Assembly (NCBI RefSeq): GCF_000764655.1 | Contig: NZ_JRGL01000020.1 | Span: forward strand, 1 to 64,000 | Length of the DNA stretch: 64,000 nucleotides | Direction of reading: 5' to 3' | Source: Aeromonas aquatica | Lineage (GTDB): Bacteria > Pseudomonadota > Gammaproteobacteria > Enterobacterales > Aeromonadaceae | In this document: piece after piece, positions 46,516 through 55,738 of the stretch | Layout: each line of letters opens with the position of its first letter | How positions within the stretch are numbered: the stretch's first letter is position 1 | Program-made: the position numbers and the translations under genes | Notes under the pieces: generated by a model | The model's database searches: none | The model's input: only the letters and a program-made list of their open reading frames with translations | What the model was told of the DNA's origin: nothing

Positions 46516-46670
46516 CCCCTCACCCTGGCCCTCTCCCGGAGGGAGAGGGGACTGATCGAGGATTTGTTGGGCGTTGTGGGTTGGTCATGCAGGTTGAGCC
46601 AAGATTTTTCCACAGACCAGGTATCCGCTCCCTTCTCCCCTTGTGGGAGAAGGGCAGGGGATGAGGGGGG
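46516..46670. repeat. Pair of CCCTC/GAGGG dispersed repeats
   Basis: CCCTCACCCTGGCCCTCTCC with GGAGGGAGAGG (46516-46551) and, inverted, CTCCCTTCTCCCC...GGGAGAAGGGCAGGGGATGAGGG (46628-46670). Each forms a hairpin. They lie between the converging DUF2252 and LysR genes and may serve as terminators. The family is common in gammaproteobacterial intergenic DNA. Confidence 0.65.
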
Positions 46671-46671
46671 A

Positions 46672-47583
46672 TTAGTCAGGGCTCACCAACTCCTTCATCA
46701 GCTCCTTCAACCAGATCAAGGCCGGTTGTTGCGCATGCACCGGGTGCCAGACGCAGTTGAGATGGTAATCCGGCACATCTTCCGGCAGCGGCAGGCTCTT
46801 GAGCAGCCAGTGTTCGGCCAAGAGCTCGGCGACCTTGCTGGGCAGCACCAGCAGGTGATCGCTCTGGCTCACGATGGCGGCGGCGGACATATAGCTCTGG
46901 CTGTTGACCGAGATGGTGCGCGCGAGGCCCCGGGTCTTGAGAAACTGGTCCAGGCTGGCCTCCGAGGTGCCCAGCGGCGAGTGGAACACATGGGGCATCT
47001 CCACCAGCTGCGCGAGGGTGATCCGCTCCTCCGGCAACTCGCGGGTGGCGCGCACCAGCCCGGCCAGGGGTTCGGTCAGCCAGGTCTCTTTGCCAAGATA
47101 CCTCGGCACCTGCATGTACTCGTCAAACCCCAGCACCAGATCGATCTCGCCGCTGGCGAGCTCCGCCTCCGGCAGGCTGTCGCGCAGGATGCGGATCTCG
47201 ATGGTGACCGCGGGCGCCAGTTTTTTGAGGCGCGAGATGAGCGGCGGGATCAGCACGCACTCCACGTAGTCGGTGGTGCAGAGCACGAAGCGGCGTTTGG
47301 AGTGGCGCGGCTCGAACAGCTCCTCGTCGCTGAGTTGTTGTTCGAGCAGTCGCAGCGCCTGCTGCACCCCCAGGTGCAACCGCTGGGCGCGGGGGGTCGG
47401 CAGCATCCCCTGGGGCGTGCGTACCAGTAGCGGATCGCCGAAGAAGGTGCGCAGCCGGCCGAGGGAGTGGCTCATGGCGGGCTGGCTGATAAACAGCGCC
47501 TCCGAGGCGCGGGTGACGCTGCCTTGTGTCATCAGGGCGTCAAAGGCGAGCAGCAGATTGAGGTCGAGCTGGTGTAATTTCAT
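46672..47583 (-). CDS. LysR-family regulator
   Basis: The 303-residue protein has the N-terminal LysR helix-turn-helix (DLNLLLAFDALMTQGSVTRA and SQPAMSHSLGRLR, residues about 5-65) and a C-terminal substrate-binding domain. It resembles the NodD/SyrM-like group. The ATG at 47583 fits the family; the longer upstream frame does not. It is divergent from aguA, so it probably controls agmatine use. The ligand is not known. Confidence 0.87.
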   Translation of the reverse strand: MKLHQLDLNLLLAFDALMTQGSVTRASEALFISQPAMSHSLGRLRTFFGDPLLVRTPQGMLPTPRAQRLHLGVQQALRLLEQQLSDEELFEPRHSKRRFVLCTTDYVECVLIPPLISRLKKLAPAVTIEIRILRDSLPEAELASGEIDLVLGFDEYMQVPRYLGKETWLTEPLAGLVRATRELPEERITLAQLVEMPHVFHSPLGTSEASLDQFLKTRGLARTISVNSQSYMSAAAIVSQSDHLLVLPSKVAELLAEHWLLKSLPLPEDVPDYHLNCVWHPVHAQQPALIWLKELMKELVSPD

Positions 47584-47729
47584 GGAGGGATTATTCGCGC
47601 TGTTTATGGGACAATTAATCCTATTCATTTGATTGATGTGAACGCAACTTCTTACACTGCGACTCACTCTTATTTTTCCACGTTCCCGCGTCAATCCGGG
47701 GGGCCTCAATCCATGCAAGGAGTCTTGCG

Positions 47730-48827
47730 ATGAGCATCAAGACCAATACTTCCACCCCGGCCGCTGACGGCTTCACCATGCCTGCCGAGTGGGCGCACCA
47801 GCAGGCCGTCTGGATGATCTGGCCGTTCCGTCCGGACAACTGGCGTGAAGCGGGTCGTTTCGCCCAACAGACTTTTGCCAAGGTGGCCGATGCCATCGGC
47901 GGCGCCACCCCGGTCTTCATGGGGGTGCCGGCCGAGTTCATGGAGCAGGCCCGCACCATCATGCCCGCCCACGTCACCCTGGTGGAGATGGCGAGCGATG
48001 ACTGCTGGGCCCGCGACAGCGGCCCGACCGTGGTCACCAATGCCGCCGGCGAATGCCGTGGGGTAGATTGGGGCTTCAACGCCTGGGGCGGCCTCAAGGG
48101 CGGCCTCTACGCCCCCTGGAACCAGGATGAGGAAGTGGCCGCCAAGATGCTGGCCGAGCACGGCATGAGCCGCTACGACGCGCCGCTGATCCTGGAGGGG
48201 GGCTCCATCCACGTGGATGGCGAAGGCACCTGCATGACCACCGCCGAGTGCCTGCTGAACGAGAACCGCAACCCCCACCTCTCCAAGGGTCAGATCGAAG
48301 CCTTGCTGCGCGACTATCTGGGGGTGAAGAGCTTTATCTGGCTGAACGAGGGTGTCTATCTGGACGAGACCGACGGCCATATCGACAACATCTGCTGTTT
48401 CGTGCGCCCGGGTGAAGTGGCCCTGCACTGGACCGACGACGAGAACGACCCCCAGTACGCCCGCTCCCTGGCTGCCCTCGAGGTGCTGGAAGCGGCGGTG
48501 GATGCCAAGGGTCGCAAGCTGAAAGTCTGGAAGCTGCCCCAGCCGGGCCCGCTGTTCTGTACCGAAGAGGAGTCTGCCGGCGTCGAGAGCGGCAGCGGCG
48601 TGCCGCGCGAGGCCGAGGGTCGTCTGGCCGGTTCCTACGTGAACTTCCTGATCACCAACGATCGCATCGTCTACCCGCTGCTGGATGTCGCCACCGACGA
48701 CGAAGCCCAGCGCATTCTGGAAGAGATCTTCCCGGAGCATAAGGTCATCGGTGTGCCCGCCCGCGAGATCCTGCTGGGTGGCGGCAATATCCACTGCATC
48801 ACCCAGCAGATCCCGTCCGGCAAATAA
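47730..48827 (+). CDS. aguA: Agmatine deiminase
   Basis: AguA converts agmatine to N-carbamoylputrescine and ammonia. The 365-residue guanidino-modifying enzyme has [10 protein letters not shown], the [11 protein letters not shown] motif, the DGHIDN motif and the nucleophile Cys356 in [11 protein letters not shown]. Length and motifs match the family. The start has AAGGAG 9 nt upstream. The usual partner AguB (a nitrilase-fold amidase) is not adjacent; instead an amidase-signature enzyme follows on the same strand after a terminator. Confidence 0.95.
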   Translation: MSIKTNTSTPAADGFTMPAEWAHQQAVWMIWPFRPDNWREAGRFAQQTFAKVADAIGGATPVFMGVPAEFMEQARTIMPAHVTLVEMASDDCWARDSGPTVVTNAAGECRGVDWGFNAWGGLKGGLYAPWNQDEEVAAKMLAEHGMSRYDAPLILEGGSIHVDGEGTCMTTAECLLNENRNPHLSKGQIEALLRDYLGVKSFIWLNEGVYLDETDGHIDNICCFVRPGEVALHWTDDENDPQYARSLAALEVLEAAVDAKGRKLKVWKLPQPGPLFCTEEESAGVESGSGVPREAEGRLAGSYVNFLITNDRIVYPLLDVATDDEAQRILEEIFPEHKVIGVPAREILLGGGNIHCITQQIPSGK

Positions 48828-48846
48828 GCCGTAGGCGAGACTGTTC

Positions 48847-48877
48847 GACAAAACCCCACTCTGGTGGGGTTTTGTCC
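48847..48877 (+). terminator. Terminator after aguA
   Basis: GACAAAACCCCA/TGGGGTTTTGTC stem. The T-tract lies within the stem. Confidence 0.8.
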
Positions 48878-48936
48878 CTTGATGGCGTGGTGGTCGAAGG
48901 CGCTGAATGCGGCGACCACCATCACAAGCAATCACC

Positions 48937-48968
48937 TGCGATATGTCCGCTTTGCGGCAGATATCGCA
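48937..48968 (+). promoter_or_regulatory. Inverted repeat upstream of the amidase gene
   Basis: TGCGATAT (48937-48944) and ATATCGCA (48961-48968) with an inner CGC/GCG pair. It ends 28 nt before the amidase start, so it could be an operator or an mRNA hairpin. Confidence 0.5.
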
Positions 48969-48996
48969 CAGCGTCACCCTTTTACAGGAGATCCCC

Positions 48997-50700
48997 ATGA
49001 TCGAAGTGACAGAGGTTTCCATTGCCGAGCTGCGTGCCGCGCTCGAATCCGGCCGCACCACCGCGGTCGAACTGGTCGAGGCCTACTTGGCCCGCATTGC
49101 CGCCTACAACGGCCCCGAGACTGACACCAAGCTCAACGCCTTGGTGGTGCCCAATCCCGATGCGCTGAAAGAGGCACAAGCCTCCGATGCTCGCCGCGCC
49201 CGTGGCGAGACCCTGGGGCCGCTCGACGGCATCCCCTACACCGCCAAAGACAGCTACCTGGTCAAGGGGCTGACCGCCGCCTCCGGTAGCCCGGCGTTCA
49301 AGGATCTGGTGGCCCAGCGCGACGCCTTCACCGTCGAGCGTCTGCGGGCCGCCGGTGCCATCTGTCTGGGCAAAACCAACATGCCGCCCATGGCCAATGG
49401 CGGCATGCAGCGTGGCGTCTATGGCCGCGCCGAGAGCCCCTACAACGCCGACTATCTCACTGCGCCCTTTGCATCCGGCTCCTCCAACGGGGCCGGCACC
49501 GCCACCGCCGCCAGCTTCGCCGCCTTCGGTCTGGCCGAAGAGACCTGGTCGAGCGGCCGTGGCCCTGCCTCCAACAACGGCCTCTGTGCCTATACCCCGT
49601 CCCGCGGCGTGATCTCGGTGCGTGGCAACTGGCCCCTGACCCCAACCATGGACGTGGTGGTGCCTTACGCCCGCACCATGAGCGATCTCTTGGAAGTGCT
49701 GGACGTGGTGGTGGCCGACGATAGCGACACCCGTGGGGATCTGTGGCGTCTGCAGCCCTGGGTCAAGTTGCCCAAGGCCTCCGAGGTGCGCCCGGCCTCC
49801 TACCTTGATCTTGCCGCCGGTACCTCCGCCCTCAAGGGCAAGCGCCTCGGCGTGCCGCGCATGTTTATCAACAAGGATGAACTGGCCGGCACCAGCGAGA
49901 ATCCCGGTATCGGCGGCCCGACCGGTCAGCGCATCCATACCCGCGAGTCTGTGATCGCGCTCTGGGAACAGGCCCGCAAGGCCCTGGAAGCCGCCGGCGC
50001 CGAGGTGATTGAGGTGGACTTCCCGCTGGTTTCCAACTGCGAAGGGGACAGACCCGGTGCGCCGACCGTGTTCAACCGCGGCATCGTTAGCCCTGAGTTT
50101 CTCAACGACGAGCTGTGGGAGCTGTCCGGTTGGGCGTTCGACGACTTCCTGCGCGCCAACGGCGATCCCAAGCTCAATAAGCTTGAGGACGTCGACGGGC
50201 CCAAGATCTTCCCCCACGATCCGGGCACACTGCCTAACCGTGAAGGGGATCTGGCGGCCGGCATGGACGAGTACGTCAATATGGCCAAGCGCGGTCTGAA
50301 ATCCTGGGATGAGATAACCACAGTGCCGGACGGCCTGCGCGGCCTGGAGCAGACCCGCAAGCTGGATCTGGAGGACTGGATGGACGAGCTCAAGCTCGAT
50401 GCCGTGTTGTTCCCGACCGTGGCCGACGTGGGCCCGGCTGATGCGGACGTGAATCCGGCCTCCGCCGACATCGCCTGGAGCAACGGCATCTGGGTCGCCA
50501 ACGGTAACCTCGCCATTCGCCATCTCGGCGTGCCGACCGTCACCGTCCCCATGGGGGTCATGGCCGATATCGGCATGCCGGTGGGCCTGACCTTCGCCGG
50601 TCGCGCCTATGACGACAATAACCTGCTGCGCGTCGCCTCGGCCTTCGAGTCCACCGGCAGCAAGCGCCAGGTGCCGCCGCGCACGCCGCCGTTGGCTTGA
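48997..50700 (+). CDS. Amidase-signature family amidase
   Basis: A 567-residue hydrolase of the amidase-signature family. The catalytic Lys is in IPYTAKDSY, the cis-Ser in GSSNGAGTATAAS and the nucleophile Ser further on, in the AEETWSSGRGPAS region. These enzymes cleave a range of amides. Following aguA it might act on N-carbamoylputrescine or another amide, but that is only contextual. The ATG at 48997 has ACAGGAG 6 nt upstream. A strong terminator follows. Confidence 0.85.
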   Translation: MIEVTEVSIAELRAALESGRTTAVELVEAYLARIAAYNGPETDTKLNALVVPNPDALKEAQASDARRARGETLGPLDGIPYTAKDSYLVKGLTAASGSPAFKDLVAQRDAFTVERLRAAGAICLGKTNMPPMANGGMQRGVYGRAESPYNADYLTAPFASGSSNGAGTATAASFAAFGLAEETWSSGRGPASNNGLCAYTPSRGVISVRGNWPLTPTMDVVVPYARTMSDLLEVLDVVVADDSDTRGDLWRLQPWVKLPKASEVRPASYLDLAAGTSALKGKRLGVPRMFINKDELAGTSENPGIGGPTGQRIHTRESVIALWEQARKALEAAGAEVIEVDFPLVSNCEGDRPGAPTVFNRGIVSPEFLNDELWELSGWAFDDFLRANGDPKLNKLEDVDGPKIFPHDPGTLPNREGDLAAGMDEYVNMAKRGLKSWDEITTVPDGLRGLEQTRKLDLEDWMDELKLDAVLFPTVADVGPADADVNPASADIAWSNGIWVANGNLAIRHLGVPTVTVPMGVMADIGMPVGLTFAGRAYDDNNLLRVASAFESTGSKRQVPPRTPPLA

Positions 50701-50744
50701 TAGCCATCAGTAGCTAAATATTCCGGGTTAGTCCGATGATTAAA

Positions 50745-50776
50745 CAAAAAACCACCTGTTATGCGGGTGGTTTTTT
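50745..50776 (+). terminator. Terminator after the amidase gene
   Basis: AAAAAACCACC/GGTGGTTTTTT stem-loop. Confidence 0.88.
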
Positions 50777-50938
50777 ATTTCCATTCACGGCTTTATCCAA
50801 CAGATATTATTTGATAAGTAGTCCTGTTGCTTGATAAATAAAATTGCTACGAGAGACTTTTATGGGTATTGATAGTCGATGCTATTATTAGCAATTCATT
50901 GTTGTATGATAAAGGTATTTTAATTTTTAGTTGGACAT
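50777..50938. other. AT-rich spacer
   Basis: Very AT-rich DNA between the amidase terminator and the hypothetical membrane gene. It is the start of a patch unlike its GC-rich surroundings. No feature recognised. Confidence 0.5.
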
Positions 50939-51652
50939 TTACTCAATGCTATATGTAAAATCAATGGCATCTATTTGTGAAAGTCCATTGTTTATCATCT
51001 CATCATTGATCTCGCTTGTGCATATGGGGTCTCCATTTCTAGCGTAGGGAAATAAAATATTTATTTGAGCAACAAAATGGCCAATCTTTTTTATATGGAG
51101 AATGATTTCACTAGACATGACAAGTAACTCTTCATTTCTATTGTTATCTTCATGAATATCCCTTAGTCGAGCTCGAATAACTTGTAGTTCAGCAAGAATG
51201 TTGGCCATGTACATAGCATCAGATTGACTTGCTACGGCAATACAACGTTGAAATGTTGATCCTACCCACTCAGGGAGTTCATAAAACTCACCGCTTATAT
51301 ATAGTGAGTACGGATCGCTGGAGGGGGAATCTTTTTTCTCGTAGGCCTTTTTAAGAAGGCCCGCAGAGTGTTTGCAAAAATATATTAGCTGAGAGAGTGC
51401 TTCTGGCAGAAGAGCTTTAGCAGCCAAAAGGTCTCTTTCTCTTCTTTGATTCTCTGAGTACATAGCGGCGGCAAGGGCAATAATGCTAGCCAGAAGGGCT
51501 ATCATTGCTGCATTAAAAGTCTGCCATGTGTTCCAGATACTCTGTACATAATTCCAATCTAAATTGCTGATGTAAAATGGATAAGCTACCATGGATATTA
51601 AATATAACATAAACAGAGCGGAGATTAGAGCAATTAAATATTTATTAAACAC
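50939..51652 (-). CDS. Hypothetical membrane protein, AT-rich
   Basis: A 237-residue protein with two predicted membrane segments near the N-terminus (about residues 5-28 and 48-66). A mainly helical cytoplasmic domain follows. No family was recognised. GTG at 51652 is chosen because AAAGGA lies 7 nt upstream; a GTG two codons earlier would be too close. Base composition and codon use (many AAT, ATA, AAA) are unlike those of the neighbours, suggesting recent transfer. Confidence 0.6.
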   Translation of the reverse strand: MFNKYLIALISALFMLYLISMVAYPFYISNLDWNYVQSIWNTWQTFNAAMIALLASIIALAAAMYSENQRRERDLLAAKALLPEALSQLIYFCKHSAGLLKKAYEKKDSPSSDPYSLYISGEFYELPEWVGSTFQRCIAVASQSDAMYMANILAELQVIRARLRDIHEDNNRNEELLVMSSEIILHIKKIGHFVAQINILFPYARNGDPICTSEINDEMINNGLSQIDAIDFTYSIE

Positions 51653-51787
51653 TATCACATCCTTTTGTTATTAATGGTGTGGAAATATGGCGAATATATG
51701 GGGCATCTATATTGTCTGGTCAATGATGGTGGTGACACCCAAACGAACTATGTTTAGCATGCTTTGGCTGTTCTTCTTGACGCCTTG

Positions 51788-52243
51788 TTATTCGGGTAAC
51801 TGAGTTTTGAGTGAAATACGCATCACCTTATGATCTGGCTCACTTTCAATATCCACCTCAGACCAACCCAAGGATTGATAGAGTGTCGGGACATTCGTAT
51901 AAGCATAGAGATAGTCTTGTGAGGATTCTAACAACTGTGACACACCGACATTGATGAGTTGGCTGGCAAGGCCTTTACCCCGGTATTCGGCACTGACAAA
52001 CACGGCATTGATCCAGATGACGTCACCGCCATGATGAGGCTCCTTGAAGCGAGAGTAAGCCAAACCCCCCATCACCACATCATTCATTACCGCAACAAGC
52101 ACCGGCGGTAAGTTCGCATCTTTTGTGTAAGCATCACAAAGCCGAAAGTCTGACCACTCGGATTGAAATAACTGATCCAGTTGCGCTAAATAGGGAGAGT
52201 TTTCTTCGCAATGAAGCAGTTCAATTCTATGTAGGTTTGTCAT
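51788..52243 (-). CDS. GNAT-family N-acetyltransferase
   Basis: The 151-residue GNAT protein has the acetyl-CoA loop in FVSAEYRGKGLASQLI and the late motif TNVPTLYQSLGW. The substrate is unknown. GC content is lower than average for the window, like the preceding gene, so both may belong to one acquired patch. GGAG lies close upstream of the ATG. Confidence 0.82.
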   Translation of the reverse strand: MTNLHRIELLHCEENSPYLAQLDQLFQSEWSDFRLCDAYTKDANLPPVLVAVMNDVVMGGLAYSRFKEPHHGGDVIWINAVFVSAEYRGKGLASQLINVGVSQLLESSQDYLYAYTNVPTLYQSLGWSEVDIESEPDHKVMRISLKTQLPE

Positions 52244-52369
52244 ATCTCTCCAAAGGGCCGCCGGTTCGAATAGCGAAGCCTATTCGGACGATCGCGATAA
52301 GGGGTAGCCAGAAGCCCGTTGCCATCCAAGGTTTCCTGCTTGTCTTGCCATCACGTCGTTCGCGATAAA

Positions 52370-52400
52370 CGGACGATTACGCCACGCTAATCGTCCCTAC
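52370..52400. repeat. GATTACGC-GCTAATC palindromic repeat, copy 1
   Basis: CGATTACGCCACGCTAATCG with CGGA before and TCCCTAC after. The same type of palindrome occurs at 55708. It is a common bacterial intergenic element. Confidence 0.7.
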
Positions 52401-52423
52401 ATTACTGGGCTTATTGCGTTACC

Positions 52424-52474
52424 GCCACCCTCATCCCCCACCCCTTGTGCATGACAAGACGCGGGAGAAGGGGC
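52424..52474. repeat. CCCTCATCCCC dispersed repeat
   Basis: CCACCCTCATCCCCCACCCC, a loop, then GGGAGAAGGGGC. It belongs to the same family as the copies at 41480 and 46516-46670. With the palindrome just before it, it fills most of the 283-bp gap between the GNAT and symporter genes. Confidence 0.6.
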
Positions 52475-52526
52475 AAATCCATTTCGTTGTTTCATTGGAC
52501 GGGGGATGGCAGGGGGTCCCCGCCAT

Positions 52527-53951
52527 CTAGATCAAGAACTGCCACCAGAGCAGGCCGATGGACATCACCACGGCAAAGCCTGCCAAGGCGATCACCAGGC
52601 CGATGCGCATCCACTCACCGCTGGTGTGATATCCCATGCCAAGCAGCAGCGGGATACGGGCATGGGAGTAAGTGGCCAGATTGCAGCCCACGTTGGTGAT
52701 GGCGGCGATGCTAAAGATCGCCATCTCTTTGGGCACGCCGACTGCCAGCAGGGCGCCGGTGATCACGGGGGCCAGTGCCACTACCTTGGCGGTGCCGGAG
52801 GCGAAGGCATAGGAGGTGAAGAGATAGATCCCCATCACCACCACCAGCATGGGCAGGGTGCCAAAACCACCGAGAGTGCTGTGCATGAACTGGGAGAGTT
52901 CATTCCCCAGCCAGTCGGTGAAGCCGACCTGTTTGAGGTTGTCGGCCATCCCCATCAATACGCTGAACCAGATCAGGGTATCGAAGGCGGCGCTGTTGCC
53001 CTTGACGTCGTTCCAGTTCAGCACGCCGAGCAGCAGCAAGGCGGCGAGACCGAGGAAGGCGACCGTGGTGGCGTCCAGTCCCAGGTTGCTACCGCCGACC
53101 CAGAGCACGACCAGACCGACAAACACCCCCAGCAGGCTTTTCTCATGCCGTGACAGGGGGCCCATCTTGGTCAGCTCTTCCCGGGCGAAGCGGGGAACGT
53201 CCGGGGTAGCGCGAGTCTCGGGCCGGATCACCAGATAGAGCACGAAAGGAATGATCAGCAGCAGGCCGATGGCGGGTGGCAACAGATAAAGCGCCCATTC
53301 ACGAAAGCCGATGGCAAGACCCGCCACGCTGGCGGCAATACCGACCAGCGCCAGATTGCCGGCGAAGCCGGTGCTGAAGGCGACGGCGGAGGCATCGTTC
53401 ATGGCGCTGACGCTGGAGAGCAGGAACTGGCCAAGCTTGCGATCCTCCTTGTTGATGGTCTTGGCCAGGGAGTCGGCAATGGGCGCCACTATGGCGGCCC
53501 GCGCCGTGTTGCTCGGGGTGGCTGGCGCCAGGATAAAGTCAGCGACCGCCAGGCAGTAGGCGGAACGCAAGGTGGATTGGCCGAAGCGGCTCAGCAGCAA
53601 GAGGGCGATCCGTTTGCCGAGCCCTGTCTTGGCAAAGGCGCTGGCAATCATGAAGGCGATGACGATGAGCCAGATCAGTGGGTGATTGAAGTCGACAAGG
53701 GCTCCCTCGATGGCCGCCTTGGGGGTGGTTTCACCTCCGGCGTGGAGCACGGCATAGAGGGCGAGAGAGACAATGGCGATATAGCCAGTTGGGGCGACGT
53801 TGGTGACGATGACAAGGATGGTGGCGATAAACAGGATGGCGGTGTGGTAGGCCGCCGGCGCCAGCCCTGCCGGGGTAGGTAGTGACCAGCAGAATGCAGC
53901 CAGTAGCACGATACAAAATGCTGCCAGCTGGGGGGTTGTGGGTCTTTTCAT
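52527..53951 (-). CDS. DASS-family anion symporter
   Basis: A 474-residue inner-membrane protein of the divalent anion:sodium symporter family, with about 11-13 hydrophobic segments. The family SNT motif is in LAPATPSNTARA. The second half has the matching VGCNLATYSHA. Relatives carry citrate, malate, 2-oxoglutarate or tartrate, as antiporters (CitT-like) or sodium symporters. The ATG at 53951 has AAGGGA 6 nt upstream. It stands alone. Confidence 0.88.
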   Translation of the reverse strand: MKRPTTPQLAAFCIVLLAAFCWSLPTPAGLAPAAYHTAILFIATILVIVTNVAPTGYIAIVSLALYAVLHAGGETTPKAAIEGALVDFNHPLIWLIVIAFMIASAFAKTGLGKRIALLLLSRFGQSTLRSAYCLAVADFILAPATPSNTARAAIVAPIADSLAKTINKEDRKLGQFLLSSVSAMNDASAVAFSTGFAGNLALVGIAASVAGLAIGFREWALYLLPPAIGLLLIIPFVLYLVIRPETRATPDVPRFAREELTKMGPLSRHEKSLLGVFVGLVVLWVGGSNLGLDATTVAFLGLAALLLLGVLNWNDVKGNSAAFDTLIWFSVLMGMADNLKQVGFTDWLGNELSQFMHSTLGGFGTLPMLVVVMGIYLFTSYAFASGTAKVVALAPVITGALLAVGVPKEMAIFSIAAITNVGCNLATYSHARIPLLLGMGYHTSGEWMRIGLVIALAGFAVVMSIGLLWWQFLI

Positions 53952-54339
53952 GGTGATTCCCTTGTTTTGTACGTCACGGGGAGACGACTGGAGCCGTCCA
54001 TGAGCCCACTATAAGAGGCGTGATTGGCCAAATCTGGGAACTTGTCAGCAATTCGATATCTTGTATTGATATTTTGATCAAAAGCGTGATGTTCGATAAT
54101 CAACCCACTCATTCGGCAGTTGTACGCACTGCATTGGCGTCGCCGAGTGGCGCATGCTTTGGGCCTTACTGGTCGCTGTCCTGCGGTGATGGGGGCTAAG
54201 GCGTCGGTTTGAGGTGGGGGGATGGCGGCGCCCTTATCTCCTGCCGGGAAGGGGGACGGGATTAAGGCTGTTCAATCCGGGCCTCCTTTTTATAAGATGG
54301 GCCTCTCCCTTGCCTCGCAGCGACCCGGCCTTTCGAATC
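53952..54339. other. Divergent gap symporter/flippase
   Basis: 388 bp. The left part is AT-rich and probably carries the symporter promoter. A TATAAG at 54291-54296 may belong to the flippase promoter. No gene is apparent. Confidence 0.5.
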
Positions 54340-55632
54340 ATGCAAGTTACGCAAGACGTGCAACCCGACTCTCTCACCCGTCTCAAGCAGGCCTTCGTCA
54401 CCGGCATGTGGGCGTCGCTGGCCAGCATCCTCATCGGCTTCGCCTTCAAGGTGTGGCTGGCGCAGTGGGTGGCCAAGGGGGATCTGGCGCTGTTCAATAG
54501 CGTGGTGGACTTGATCTCCCTGTCCCTCATCCTGATGACCGGCTTTCGCTCCTCCATGGTGGTGAGCTACTCCCAGACCAGGAACGACAGAGACATCATC
54601 AATATCTTCCGCTACTTCCTCATCGGCATGGTGCTGCTCACCTGGGGGGTCGTGATCCCCTATATCAAGCACGGGCTCCATATCCGGGTGGAGTATCTGC
54701 ACCTGGTGGGACTCATCGTCGGGCTGGGGCTCAAGGTCTATTTCACCAATCTGGTGGCCATGTACCGGATGTACGAGATCTCGAACAGGGTCACCTGGCT
54801 GGAGCCGCTCGCCAATGCCCTGATGTTTGGGATCTGCTACTTCGGCCTCGGGATGGAGGCGATCGCCTCGCTCTTCTACGGGCTGACTTTTTCCTCTCTG
54901 GGGATTGCCGGCTATATGTATCTGCATAGGCGCAGGGCCATCGCGACCCGGCCGCTCGCCAGGGTGGCGCTCGGCCCCGAGATGCGCAGCTATGTGAAGA
55001 AGAGCTTCACCGCGTCCCTCGAGGCAGGGGCCAGCATCCTGATGATCTACATCACAGTGCTGCTCACCATTCGCCACTTCAGCCTCGACGAGCTGGGGGA
55101 TTTTCAGGTGGTGGTGCGCCCCATCTTCACTTATATGACGACCCTGTTCGTCTTCCCCATCTATCGCTTCGTGTTGCCGGAATTGGCGGTCAACCTGCGC
55201 AATGGCGATCACCGGCAGATCCGGCAGATCCGTAGCTGGATCTTCCGCCTGAGCGCCGTGGTTAGCACAATATTCTTCCTGGTGATGCTGCTGGCGGGCA
55301 AGTCGCTAGTATTGCTGCTGTTCCCCACCGACTATGCGGGGGCCGTGCCCGTGCTGTTCCACTTCTCCATCTTCTTCATCTTCATGATGCTCAACGGCTA
55401 TCAGCTCGCCTATATCAAGGCCCACGGCCACTTTACCCAGAGCCTGATCATCCGGTTGGTGGGCATAGTGGCGCTGGTGGCGGCCTACTATCTGGTGGCC
55501 CAGTTCACCGCCAACGTGGTCGCTATCATAGTGGCGCTGGGCCTGGGCTATCTGGCGATGTTTATCCTCTCCACCCTGGCGGAGCGGCGGATCCTCAGAT
55601 CCCTGCCGCCGGCGCTGGCAGTCCAGTCTTAG
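54340..55632 (+). CDS. Polysaccharide flippase-like membrane protein (MATE/MVF superfamily)
   Basis: A 430-residue membrane protein with about 12 hydrophobic segments. The overall pattern resembles Wzx-type polysaccharide flippases and related MVF proteins. It stands alone, with no glycosyltransferase or polymerase gene nearby, so the substrate is open. The ATG at 54340 is used because it starts just before TM1. No clear ribosome-binding site is seen; a nearby ATG at 54298 is in another frame. Confidence 0.7.
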   Translation: MQVTQDVQPDSLTRLKQAFVTGMWASLASILIGFAFKVWLAQWVAKGDLALFNSVVDLISLSLILMTGFRSSMVVSYSQTRNDRDIINIFRYFLIGMVLLTWGVVIPYIKHGLHIRVEYLHLVGLIVGLGLKVYFTNLVAMYRMYEISNRVTWLEPLANALMFGICYFGLGMEAIASLFYGLTFSSLGIAGYMYLHRRRAIATRPLARVALGPEMRSYVKKSFTASLEAGASILMIYITVLLTIRHFSLDELGDFQVVVRPIFTYMTTLFVFPIYRFVLPELAVNLRNGDHRQIRQIRSWIFRLSAVVSTIFFLVMLLAGKSLVLLLFPTDYAGAVPVLFHFSIFFIFMMLNGYQLAYIKAHGHFTQSLIIRLVGIVALVAAYYLVAQFTANVVAIIVALGLGYLAMFILSTLAERRILRSLPPALAVQS

Positions 55633-55658
55633 TGGTCGCAATGGCCTGACTGGACAAT

Positions 55659-55684
55659 AAAAAACGCCCAATTGGGCGTTTTTT
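55659..55684. terminator. Bidirectional terminator
   Basis: AAAAAACGCCCAATTGGGCGTTTTTT, a fully self-complementary 26-mer read here as two 13-nt arms. Confidence 0.9.
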
Positions 55685-55707
55685 ATTGTGGTGGAGAGAC
55701 GCTATCG

Positions 55708-55738
55708 TGTCCGATTACGCTCCGCTAATCGCACCTAC
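55708..55738. repeat. GATTACGC-GCTAATC palindromic repeat, copy 2
   Basis: CGATTACGCTCCGCTAATCG with TGTC before and CACCTAC after, a relative of the element at 52370. It lies at the end of the helicase gene. Confidence 0.7.
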
